Source: Terebella lapidaria | Taxonomy: Eukaryota > Annelida > Polychaeta > Terebellida > Terebellidae | Direction: 5' to 3' | DNA length: 64,000 nucleotides | Assembly (NCBI GenBank): GCA_949152475.1 | Contig: OX424563.1 | Span: 26,013,001-26,077,000 of the forward strand | Shown here: in pieces, positions 25,132-39,000 of the stretch | Layout: the number at the start of each line of letters is the position of its first letter | Numbering within the stretch: position 1 is the stretch's first letter | Program-made: the position numbers and the translations under genes | The notes under the pieces: model-generated | The model's database searches: none | What the model saw: only the letters and a program-made list of their open reading frames with translations | What the model was told of the DNA's origin: nothing

Positions 25132-27075
25132 TTTATTCATCCTTCCTGATATGGAATATTATTCAATAGTATTCATTCACTGCAAGGTAACGTTCCCACA
25201 CTGTGAGACACTCAACGTTCAACATTCCGTCTACACATAATAAAACATTATTTGTTACATGCATGCTATACAACAGTGTGGTATTACCTGTGAATAATAG
25301 CTATAGTCATAATAGCTAGTGGCAATGGTGTATCAACATAGAAAGGGGAAAAAAACAAAATTTCTGCATATACATGTATGTATACTACTCAAATCATGTA
25401 GTTCCTGCAATTTGAGGCCATAACATGTGGAAGGATCATAATGCAAATCTTATTCACTAGGTGGTAGCCATGCGATAGTGGTCAATTTTGGTGCAGAAAT
25501 TTTCAATGAAATGAAACTGAAAGCTGGTAATTTTCCTGCATCACAAGCCCTGTGTTGAATATTCCTGATGATCTTATTTTAAGAAGATCACCTGCAATGG
25601 AGGCCCACAATCTACTAGATTTTACTTACATTTTAATTACATATACTGTGATTCAATCTGATATGACCAAATTGTTAGTGGAGAGGGGGGTTTTGGCACA
25701 AGCAATTAACATATATTATATGATATGGAACGAACGTACAGATACATGAGCGAACGTTTCTGATTTTCATGCATTCTAAATTGTAATATAATGTAATATC
25801 TGACAGCACACGAGGAAAATAATAATATACATATTCAACAGTACACATCAATACCTAACAAATATCAAGTCAGTAATCACTATGGTAACAGCAACTGAAG
25901 CCCATACAGGGAACAAATAACATAATAGGTTGTTTTGCACAGCTATACAGTGTATGAGTTAAGCTGTTGATATGCCGAGTGTATTTGTGCAGGTAACTGC
26001 TAGGACAATAGTTATGATTTGTTCCGTCCCGTTGTATTTCTCTCAAAGAAAAGGGATGTGTCTACAGATGTTACACTTTTAGTATCAGCTAGAAACCTTT
26101 TTTGCGTATTTTCAGGCATATCAGGTTAGAAGGGACACAGATAAAATGCAAACATAGAATCATCCATACAAAATACACGAAAATTGTCAGCTAGATTCAA
26201 GCAAGTAAGATAGTATTTCAAGCCAGAACGAACAGAGCAACCCCTAACACATTATATCAACTTTCACCATGACATACCGGTAACAGTTAATATTGCACAA
26301 TACGTGAAGCCACAGAAATCATTCACTCCTAAGTACATTTTACTATGTACAAACAATACGCCCAAACTGTAGCAAAAAAACAAATATCACAGTCGAAAAC
26401 AGGTAATTAACCATAGTGATACATAGTCAACTCTCAGGCTTTTGGAATTATTGGCACTAGTATCAACGGAATGAATTTGTCCGATTATGAAGGTTAATTT
26501 ACAAAGGAATTCATCACTTCAAAGCCTAGAACATTGAATTTACACAGTAGGCGCGGTTATTAACAGCAATTGTTAATTACATTAATTTCATTTTGGGTAG
26601 AATCTCAATTTTATCGCTCTATCATATTATCTACAAATATACAACTAAATTCCGTGCTCTTCATGAACAGCAAAGAATGATAAATTATAAGGAATTTTAA
26701 ATGAAATTTCTCATATTGGAAGTTGCATAGTTATTCGAGCACATCATAATGTGCTACGGTCATGCAAATATACACACAGGTAAACCACCCAATTTGTATT
26801 ATTTAGGAGCGTTCGCTTTCACCGATAATAACCAAAGCACCATAGAATATATAAAAGCCCCGGTAACCAATCAAACTCTCACAGACAACTCTCAATCCTT
26901 TTATAAAACGTAAGAATCTTTCAAAACGCACACTTGAACAAAATACATTTTTTATATGAACACCAGTTGCCATGGAAACCGAGTGCAAGACCCACACATA
27001 CCCTATAGCTATGCATTTCATCTCTCCCCCCCCTACCCGACCCCCCCTAACCCCTCCCTACCCGACCCCCCAAGA
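25132..27075 (-). other. Presumed EXOC6 3' UTR
   Basis: No coding sequence is evident between the EXOC6 stop codon and an AATAAA on the minus strand (25132-25137), the first canonical signal I find downstream of the stop. A 3' UTR of about 1.95 kb is inferred. It begins with a G-rich tract. Confidence 0.35.
27026..27071 (-). promoter_or_regulatory. G-quadruplex-type tract just after the EXOC6 stop
   Basis: On the transcript strand at least seven runs of three or more G occur within 46 bases, beginning five bases after the stop codon. The plus strand reads 'ctacccgacccccc' twice. Runs separated by loops of 1-3 bases fit the G-quadruplex pattern; formation in RNA is inference. Confidence 0.5.
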
Positions 27076-30000
27076 CTATACAAAGTGGGCCTGTCCGTTG
27101 ACTAGTTGTCGAAGTTGACGCAACACGGCATCCAGTAGTTTCTTCTTGTCGCGTTCGTTTTTCTTGAAATGTGTGAACAGGTTGTTCTTCTTCTTGTCCG
27201 CATCTTTCAACCTATTTGGAAGAATAAAATAATTTGAATATTATGTATATGTACAAGTGAGTAAATATGAGTAGATATTTAATCGACTATGAGTGAACAT
27301 TTGCAAAAAAATGCACACATACATGTACTGCTTAAGAATACATGTAAACATCAAAATACCAAAGAATTTTTTTGTTTCGAGAGTTGACAAAACAAAGACA
27401 CTGACTTTTCCAGTAGAATAATACAAGTGGCTGGATTGACGCGCAGATATCGGTTCTGATCTTTGCCGAAATCCGCGATGTAATTCGTCCAATCCCAGGC
27501 CAGGAACAGGTCCATCAACTGTAGTGACAACAGAACATGACATTGAGACAGAATTTTCGATGTTTTGCGTCATTTAATATTGAAACTGAGATTTTAACGG
27601 CACTTGATTATATATTTGTCAAAGATAATTACATTTCTATTAATATTCTATTACTTATTACACATGTAATCTGAACAACTATGCCTTACTTGTCTAAGGT
27701 CCATGAACGCCAGAGATAAAGTCCCATCGTTCAGGCCAGGAACGGGGTTGGATGCCGCGAAATCTGACAGGAAAACGGAGAGAAAAATGCAAATAGCGAT
27801 ACATATCAACTGAAAAATTATGGCTGAAAAATCCTACTATACATGTAATGAGGAAAAAAAACCTCCAAGCTGACTTCTTCTTCAAAATAATAAAATTAAC
27901 ACACAAATTACAAAATTTTTTCTGAAAATTGTGTGACAGAAAAGTAGGATTGTGTGACAGAAAAGTAGGATTGTGTGACAGAAAAGTGTGACAGCACTGA
28001 CCTTCACACTGTTTGAGGTCAAGGTTGAACTGTTGAAGGACGCCTGGGGACATGGACTTTATCTCCTCATCCAGGAGCAACTCCAGCATTGACTGCGAGA
28101 TGTGCTTACACGCCGACATGCACGCAGTCTGGGCTACCTTGTTCTGTACAGGGTAAAACAGACTGTTAGATGTGCTTATATGACATATACCTATAACATA
28201 TGTACAGTTCTGTGTTTCAAGACAACCCAAGGGGGCCGCAAAACTGTGGTCTTAAATGACAGGTGCTCTCTCATAGCAGGTTCATTTGAGGTTAAGATGC
28301 CATTCGGGACCGAGGGAAGGGACCTCTAAAACCAGGGTGGTCTATCTCGACAGGTGGTCTTAAACACAGGATCCACTCTATACTATGCCATTTTTTTTTG
28401 CTAATTCAAAGTTATCCTGCACTCATGTGATATAAGTTTTATATATTTTTTATTTGATATTAGGCCTAGTGCTGAATTTATGTTCAATATTCCATGCTTT
28501 GTTAATCATGATAAATTCACAACCCCATAAGCCATAAATGATACAGACGACACAGAATTACGCCACTAACCGGGAGATTGGTGAAGGAGATGAAAGTGCT
28601 GCGTAGGAAGGCGATCAGATCTGTCATGTATTCGCTAGCCTCGGTGTCTGCTTCGACCGTCAGCCAATCATACGACGCTAGAAAGACACAAACAGTTACC
28701 ATGGAGATGGTGTATAACAATTGACAGTTATCATATGATAGCATCTTATTTTCATTGATGGCTTATGTTTCTGGCTATTTTGAGCATTTATATTATTTTC
28801 TTGTTATGAATTTCTCTGGGAATTTTCAGATGAAATATATATGTTTACTGAAACCATCATATTGATCAACCAAAATACTGAAAGGATTTCGCGTTTGAAC
28901 TATCATATTGATCAACCAAAATACAGAAAGGATCTCGAGTTCAAACCTAAATGGGTACATGATATATCTCACCTAGTTCGAAAAATTCATCGATTTTTTC
29001 ATTGATTTGTTTGTAGATTTGTTCTTCGGCTTCACTTCTGGCATCCTGTTGTGAAGATTTTTTTCAGGTAATATAGATTATAGTACATTTAAATACTTCA
29101 GAAATTGTACAACAATTTACATAAGTCTCCAACTTCCAAAAGCCCAAAATTATTCATCAATTGTAGGTATTTTCAGAAGAATACATGTACAGTGTACATT
29201 TGAATTAGTGTTTTGAAATACTTCTAAAAAGCACAGACCTTAAACATGGATGTTCCTTGTAGCTTGGACACATGAACACTGTCTTTCTCAGCACTGAAAT
29301 AGAGTAGTTTCCCATTGTCAATCTAATTAATATGTATTATTTGTATACTTGGATTTATTACAGTATGAGGAACAATACAAACCCAGTAATATTGGAGATA
29401 AAGTCTTCCAAGTAGGCACATGATATTTCAAGGTGGTTCATGTTGATCGAAATCTGGATTAACTGGAAAATCAAAATATGCATTTATAATGAATTCATTG
29501 TTTCATCTCTATACATCATATCATACCAAATTCACCAGTAATGAGTCTTGTGAATGATAAGTATTATGCCATGATATCTAGTGATTATCCAGGCAAAAAT
29601 ACCCGATACTATGTCAAGATTACATGACCAACATTATGATTACAAAATTTAGGATTGCATTATGATGAACATGCAAATCTATAATTCATTCTCAACAGTG
29701 AACATATTTCTAGGAGCAGTTAGAATACTTATACAAAAGTGTGAACAAATCTAACTCTGATTAGATCCTTAAATACACAATAATATTTGACTAGATGTCG
29801 CCACAGTGGGCAAGATAATTGATTCACACAAAGACAAGCAAATCGAGGCATGGAGCAAGGAAGCACAATATAGATTCAAATGAAAGACCTTTTTTTTTTA
29901 AACAACATTCATCTGGGCATGCAATACTGGTAAGAGGCAAATATCTGCAGTCGATTTGTTTTGCGGATTTTGCGGGGATATTTTTTCAACTGCAAAATTG

Positions 30001-33000
30001 AATCGACTGCAAATATTGTCTTCTATATACATAATACACATGACAGCTAAAATCCGCAAACTTATACTCCCCAAATTTGTCTGGACATGAAAACCGCAAA
30101 TACTTTTTACAGTAAAACACCAAATCTTTTGACAGTAGCACTACGGAAGAAAGAAACGTGCTGGAGTTTCTTTCGTTAACATTAGGCAACACCCTAACTA
30201 CAATTCACATCAGCTAAATTCAAACAAACATGGGGTAGTTGGAAACTGTTAGCATCTTGTGTAGAATATTAATAGACAGGTAGTTGGAAACATTAAATTG
30301 AGTAAATTTAAAATTCTGGTGGAATCAGAATCATGAAAGTTGCCATTGCACTAGCTCTCATTGAACAACATTGTTCACAATATACATGCATTTTCCTGTG
30401 TGAACATCAGTACCAACTTTCAACAACATACAAGGCGAGGCAGGAATTCGATTCCAAAGACAATATCAATGACTATTCAACATAAACATCAGAGGTTTAG
30501 GCATGCCTCTTTATTCAAAAATCTTCATGACATGCAAACACAGCAAGGATATTAACTGAGAAACCACATGCAACTCAAAGTTGATTCGTTCGGGTTGTAG
30601 TAAGCACTGGGGGAAGGTTAGACAGATGGGTGGGGCATGGGGGGATGAGATTGGGTGGTCGTGGTGGGGGGGTGCGGGGGGGGGGGGGGGGGGAGTTTGA
30701 ATGCTACCTGGACCAGACTGAGGTGGGGCTGGCGGATCAGTCCTGCAAGGCATCCGCCTAGCGTCCTCGTTAGCAGAATGTTTGCCAGCTTGCGGATCAT
30801 ATCGTCAATTTCCGTGCGACTGTTGGGCCACAACGAGACAGAGGGCAGGGCAACAGTAACAATTGTTGTTTATATACAAATTGGTTATATGCAGACTGTA
30901 CTACAATGGCATTACAAATGCCAAAGATTTGCAGGGAAATGAAAAAAAGATAAGTTGCATCCGAGCTGCAGCCCTGACTTCGAAATTGGGTAAATGCACT
31001 GATTCAAAGCAGAGTGACAAAAGAAGATGAAAAAATTTGGGAGAGTTCATTAATTCTGCAGAAGAACAAACAAATCACCAAGAAATTCAGACCGTTAGGT
31101 GTAATTTGTGTACACATGAATCCTTAAACCACTGAAATGTAAATACTTATATGTACATGTAAATACAACGTACAGTGGTCTATCTGATTTGAGATTTCAT
31201 GTTAACTTCAAAATACAGTAAAATGCAGAAGTTTCCTTACGTTTGATGGTACCAGATACTGTAAAACCAGAAATATCAGCATCCATAAGTTTAGCGTTTT
31301 CATGAAAGTGGACGTATCAGTGGCCATTTAATTCAGCGGGTGGATGACAGGGGGCATTTTCGGGCACCAGTGTTTTCTGACTTAGCGTCTATCAATATTA
31401 CCAATTTCTTTTTAAAACGCTAATTAAATAAATGGACACCAATACTTTCTGGGTATACAGTATAACTGAATACCATAATCCCATCAAATGGACCACTATA
31501 GAAAGAACCAGAAGAACATAATATTTATACAAGTTAAGATATTAACTACAGTGAGTATATATATATACATTTACACCTCAGTTTCCAGCCCTGACACCTG
31601 CAGCACACAACACCCCTCAAGCCGTAACCTTGGTAACAAAACCAGGCCGCAACCATGGTAACAAACCTGTGCGAGGGACAGGCGAGGCCCGTGTATGAGG
31701 TGCAGCAGGCTTTTTCGTAAGGTCTCTCCAAGCATTTTGCTGGCACCTTTGAATACCATCTCCTCTTTTTCAGTCATGCTAGGAGAGATGTACTCGGTAA
31801 AGTGGGGGAAACTGGGGACATGCACTGGTGCCGTTGCAATGATGCTATCTGTTGTTGTAATAAGAATCGATATCATGAGACAATCTGGCAATACTATTTT
31901 TTTGACGGTAAGTTGTCCATGACGGCACCTCCTTATACAACAAACAAACAAACGAACAGAGATTTATATTTTTCACGAAATATTCAGTGGAAATGAATAT
32001 ATCTATCAACATGTTCAAAGATCATTTCTAAATTATCATTTCATCACAACAGAAATAGTTCACACCACATATATATAACTCCGGTATATACTTATACATT
32101 TGATGAGCATTTATCAATTCTGCTAATTAATCGATGCAAATGAATTACATGTTTTCGAAAACTGGTTGAAAATCAGAAGTTCTAATTTTCATTCAATATA
32201 CAAAATCGAGTTGGTCAATTGTTGATGGACTGATCTGTTCCGCGTACAAATACCAACCTAAGGTGGAGATCCTCCGAAAACTTGAGGCAGGCGTAGATGT
32301 ACTCCTTGACTTGGCAGTACACCTTCGGCACGAACTGCGAAAATGGCAGTCGCTTTGGGAACGGTTCCTACAGGAAAAAAATTTGAGGTTTTTGTCTGGA
32401 TTTGAGTTTGTGAGGTTTTGTAACTATCATTAATATACTATGTAATCATGGCTAATGAGAAATGTATGAGAAATATGCACTATTTACGTTCATACCCCTA
32501 ATATTGCTGGGGATAAATAAACATACACAGAAATTTAATTTTCCTTATTCATGTTATGGAAGAAGATGCAACGAGACCTGAATAGCCATGTTTAAAAATT
32601 ACTTCACAAACTACTCATACACCATATACATCTAAGAAATATTCGTGTGACAAAACAGGCAACAAATCATTGCTACAATTTTTAATATCTCCCCCCTTGT
32701 ACCACCGACCTTCTCAAGCTGTTCGTCTCGGAAGGGGTAGATACTCGTGACCCGCTCCAAATCACCCTCCGACTCGGCCATGATCGGCGTGTAATTGTCC
32801 TCGGCAAATATCCCGTTGAAGACCTCGACCCACTTTCTCATGAGGATCTCACTGTACTGGTCTCTGCACACCGGTCACGAAAATCATACTTTAATGTCTC
32901 AATTTTGGTGAAATTTATCATTCAAAACTTTGAATCAGTACTAGTAAGTCAGTGAGTTTATTTGATTTCATTAGAAAGTATTTCATTTGAGGTTAATTTT

Positions 33001-36000
33001 TTGTAATTGAACAAATTTCACCATATATATTTATTTATAAAGACTAGAATAATTGTAAATATAACTGATGCTGGAATGCCAAATCAGCTCATAATATTTC
33101 CTTTTCCCTGTTGAATCACAAACCTGATATCCAGTAAAAGGTCATACAGCTGACTGACAGTGAAGCCATAACCCTGCAATAAGTATCGAGGCATTTACAA
33201 TACATGTATATGCAAAACCAATGTGTAAAACATACATATCATCATTTGTGTACTTTTCTTCCATACAGTGAAACTCAATTTCAGAATTTGCTACAAACAT
33301 TACTAGCTAAGTATTTTTTGTTTTTTACCATAAATTTAGACTTTTGAGAATGACGATACCTTCTGTTCTAGAACTATGACAGAATATGTACTTACTTTCA
33401 ATGTGTGACAAAACAGCATGACCAACTTCTTGATTTCCAACATCAAATTGGGATTTGTACAGAAACCCTGGAAAACAAACCAGGAAATATTTAATCATTT
33501 GAAAATGTTATATGATTGCAAAAGATCAAACACGGCTCTTTCAATAATGTTATGAGCATATGAACTATTTGAGACGTGAATTCATATAGCACTCGAATAA
33601 GTTTGAATTCTACATTGAACAGTGTTAATCTAAGTACAATTTTGACTGGTATTTAAAGTATAATTTTGACTGGTATTAAAGCTGTTCAGTTTTGACTATT
33701 TTGTACTTGTATGTATGCATTGCTTACAATATGCGTGCGTAGAACTGCAGTAAGTTTCGATAGAGCTGTGTCCCAAAGGTTATCTATGGTTGCCCGGGTA
33801 ACCAAGCCTGTTGTTGTGTTCAAAATATGGTCCTCCACAACAAAAAATCTGTGAATTAACAACAAGTATCATGTGAATATATAATGTATATGCAAACACA
33901 TAATTGCACCATAGATATACAACTTTTTCAATTAAGTAAAATGTTTGGTTGTGTGCCAGACATTGATTCGCTAATTGCTGCTTTAACCCAGTGATTTGGA
34001 ATGACTGAACAATATAAATAATTTCTTTTGATTTCTATATATTTTTCACTTTAGAGATACATGTATTATCATGATATATGAAAGCTATTTATACCCAATG
34101 ACATCATGGAAGTATTTCTTGTAACCGTCCAGGGCTTCATGCTGTGAAAGGCAAAAATAATACATATTTAAATTCCCTCCATGGAAAACATTTTAAAGAA
34201 TTTGAAAGACCAATATTATGCAATAAGCATGTATAAAATCTGAATGATAAAACTGATACTCAAAGAAACACACACTATTCGTACGAAAATTAGTGCACAA
34301 ATCAAAATTGTAATCAATTCATTTGGTTGAACGGTCTTAATAAAAGAGTCAAATAAATTTACACACGGAAGACAGGGAACAGATATAACAGACATATATG
34401 TGTCAAGTCAGAGCAAAACTATTATAATTTAACTTCTAGATGTAAAAGTGCTGTGCAGTGGAATTGATTTGTTAGTAAGGTCGTGAATCAGATTATCTGC
34501 AGTCATGTCACTCAGAAACGGTTGTGAATAAGATAATTAGTAAAGTTGTAAATTTCTCGAAAAAGTATGGGTGCCACCGAGAATTCCGTTTCATAAATGT
34601 ACAAGCTTACAGGGATAGTATCAATATGCGGTAGAGAACGAATGTTTCAAACAATTTAGGATATTCTTCCTGTAAACATTAAAGTACAAAACCTTTCACA
34701 ACATTATATCTTAACTTTTAGAAATTCAACAGATCTCAATATACAATACTCGTAGGGGCCTATTTCACGAAGCATCAAAAAATTAGCCCAAAGGCTAAGA
34801 TAGGTTACCGGACAATTTTGGTTTGGCCATGGCAGAATTGGCAGGTAACAGACCTTTTACCAATCAAGGTTCGCAGTGTAAACATATGACCTTGGGATTT
34901 ACCAATCAAGGTCATCCGTATGAACTTCGATGTTACCATTACATGTATGTGTGCGGCATTTGATATTCTATATGTTGGGTGGAATCGTTTAGGCCGCTTA
35001 GATCAATTTACACATTCCAAGTCAGACATTTGGCACTCAAGGTCATCTGACGTCAAGTTCAAGGTCATCATTAGTTGTGCCATATATGTCTTCCTATATG
35101 TTCATAATGCAAACATGAGCTCTATCTGCAAGCATTTCATCTATAGAGGCAAATCTGGGCATTTTTTGACCCCAAAATGGCTGTTTTGACCTTTCAAGGT
35201 CATCGAAGGTCGAATTCAAGGTCACCACATAAGTCGCCATATATGACTTCCTATTTGAAAGTGCCAATTTCTAAGCTCTATCTTCAAGCGTTCTATGAGT
35301 ACAGTCCGGACAGCTCCCATTATGAAGGAAAAAAGTGCAGAAAATTTTTCAAGTCCAAAATTTTTTTCAAAGGGTGAAAATTTTTTTTTTGCCTAGAAAT
35401 GGCTCAAAATGGATAGTAATGTTATTTGGGGCGAAAAAAATTTTTTTCGCCGACTCGTCAAAAATTCAAAATGGCCGCCACACTGAGATCGGCGATTCAA
35501 GGACAACAAAACATATACACATCACAGAGGTATATAAGAGGAATCTTTTTAAGCAAAAATCTCAAAACTGATCAGACAGTTTTTGAGAAAATACAGACCA
35601 GGTGCAAATTTGAGCGTTTTTCGAACCAAAAATGGCTGTTTTGACCTTTCAAGGTCATCCAAGGTCAAATTCAAGGTCACCACACAAGTCGCCATATATG
35701 ACTTCCCATTTGAAAGTGCCAATTTCTAAGCTCTATCTTCAAGCGTTCTATGAGTACAGTCCGGACAGCTCCCATTATGAAGGGAAAAAGTGCCGAAAAT
35801 TTTCTAAGTCCAAAATATTTTTCAAAGGGTGAAAAATTTTTTTTGCCCTAGAATTGGCCCAAAATGGATAGTAATGCGATTTGGGGCGAAAAAAATTTTT
35901 TCGCCGACCCGCCAAAAATTCAAAATGGCCGCCACACGGAAACCGGCAGATTTAGGGCAACCAAACTTATACATATCACAGAGGTATATGAGGGGAATCT

Positions 36001-39000
36001 TTTGAAACCAAAAACTCAAAACTGATCAGACAGTTTTCGAGAAAATGGCCGTCAAAGTCCAAAATTGAGCGTTTTTCGACAAAAACGGCCGCCATTTTGA
36101 AAAAAATGCGAAAATCAAAAAACAAAAAAATACCTCCTTCTCAAAATATTTTTAGGCATTTTTGTGCAAAATTTCAGAAAGATTCGATCGTTAACTTTAA
36201 AGATAAAAATGTTAACGCCGGACGGACGGACGGACGGACGGACGGACGGCCATACTCCCGCCAAGGGATTATGAGGTATTGTCCTTATGACGTACTTTTT
36301 GGCGTCATGTTCGTCCTTGTGAAGACACCTGATAAGGACAATGAAAATACTTGACAAGGACAGTCATATTCTACCTCACAAGGGAAATTAGGAGTACCTC
36401 ACAGGGCTACATCAGACCTACAGTCGGACAACTATCTCACAGGGTCTTAAAAGTACTTATAGTTGGACACTACCTCACACAGCCTACTTCAGAGCTACAG
36501 ATGAAAACTACCTCACAGGGACTACAACAGACCTGCAGTTGGACACTACCTCACAGGGACTACACCAGACCTACAGTTGGAAACTACCTCACAGGGACTA
36601 CACCAGACCTACAGTTGGACACTACCTCACAGGGCATACACCAGACCTACAGTTGGACACTACCTCACAGGTACTACACCTGACCTACAGTTGGACACTA
36701 CCTCACAGGGACTACACCAGACCTACAGTTGAACACTACCTCACAGGGACTACACCAGACCTACAGTTGGACACTACCTCACAGGGACTACACCAGACCT
36801 ACAGTTGGACACTACCTCACAGGGCCTACACCAGACCTACAGTTGGACACTACCTCACAGGGACTACACCAGACCTACAGTTGGACACTACCTCACAGAG
36901 ACTACACCAGACCTACAGTTGGACAATACCTCACAGGGCCTACATCAGACCTACAGTTGGACACTACCTCACAGGGACTACACCAGACCTGCAGTTGGAC
37001 ACTACCTCACAGGGACTACACCAGACCTACAGTTGGACACTACCTCACAGGGACTACACCAGACCTACAGTTGGACAATACCTCACAGGGCCTACATCAG
37101 ACCTACAGTTGGACACTACCTCCCAGGGACTACACCAGACCTACAATTGGACACTACCTCACAGGGACTACACCAGACCTACAGTTGGACACTACCTCAC
37201 AGGGACTACACCAGACCTACAGTTGGACACTACCTCACAGGGACTACACCAGACCTACAGTTGGACACTACCTCACAGGGCCTACATCAGACCTACAGTT
37301 GGACACTACCTCACAGGGCCTACATCAGACCTACAGTTGGACACTACCTCACAGGGCCTACACCAGACCTACAGTTGGACACTACCTCACAGGGACTACA
37401 CCAGACCTACAGTTGGACACTACCTCACAGGGCATACACCAGACCTACAGTTGGACACTACCTCACAGGTACTACACCTGACCTACAGTTGGACACTACC
37501 TCACAGGGCCTACATCAGACCTGCAGTTGGACACTACCTCACAGGGACTACACCAGACCTACAGTTGGACACTACCTCACAGGGACTACACCAGACCTAC
37601 AGTTGGACAATACCTCATAGGGCCTACATCAGACCTACAGTTGGACACTACCTCACAGGGACTACACCAGACCTACAGTTGGACACTACCTCACAGGGAC
37701 TACACAGACCTACAGTTGGACACTACCTCACAGGGCCTACACCAGACGTACAGTTGGACACTACCTCACAGGGACTACACCAGACGTACAGTTGGACACT
37801 ACCTCACAGGGACTACACCAGACCTACAGTTGGACACTACCTCACAGGGACTACACCAGACCTACAGTTGGACAATACCTCACAGGGCCTACATCAGACC
37901 TACAGTTGGACACTACCTCACAGGGACTACACCAGACCTACAGTTGGACACTACCTCACAGGGACTACACCAGACCTACAGTTGGACACTACCTCACAGG
38001 GACTACACCAGATCTACAGTTGGACACTACCTCACAGGGACTACACCAGACCTACAGTTGGACACTACCTCACAGGGACTACATCAGACCTACAGTTGGA
38101 CACTACCTCACAGGGACTACACCAGACCTACAGTTGGACACTACCTCACAGGGCCTACATCAGACCTACAGTTGGACACTACCTCACAGGGCCTACATCA
38201 GACCTACAGTTGGACACTACCTCACAGGGACTACACCAGACCTACAGTTGGACACTACCTCACAGAGACTACACCAGACCTACAGTTGGACAATACCTCA
38301 CAGGGCCTACATCAGACCTACAGTTGGAAACTACCTCACAGGGACTACACCAGACCTGCAGTTGGACACTACCTCACAGGGACTACACCAGACTTACAGT
38401 TGGACACTACCTCACAGGGACTACACCAGACCTACAGTTGGACAATACCTCACAGGGCCTACATCAGACCTACAGTTGGACACTACCTCACAGGGACTAC
38501 ACCAGACCTACAGTTGGACACTACCTCACAGGGCATACACCAGACCTACAGTTGGACACTACCTGACAGGTACTACACCTGACCTACAGTTGGACACTAC
38601 CTCACAGGGCCTACATCAGACCTGCAGTTGGACACTACCTCACAGGGACTACACCAGACCTACAGTTGGACACTACCTCACAGGGACTACACCAGACCTA
38701 CAGTTGGACAATACCTCACAGGGCCTACATCAGACCTACAGTTGGACACTACCTCACAGGGACTACACCAGACCTACAGTTGGACAATACCTCACAGGGC
38801 CTACATCAGACCTACAGTTGGAAACTACCTCACAGGGACTACACCAGACCTGCAGTTGGACACTACCTCACAGGGACTACACCAGACCTACAGTTGGACA
38901 CTACCTCACAGGGACTACACCAGACCTACAGTTGGACAATACCTCACAGGGCCTACATCAGACCTACAGTTGGACACTACCTCACAGGGACTACACCAGA

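Noticed and set aside
27694-28230. 178-codon minus-strand ORF
   Set aside because: It reads through two true EXOC6 exons and the intron between them. Splice sites and Sec15 similarity define the real exons (28002-28143 and 27690-27763).
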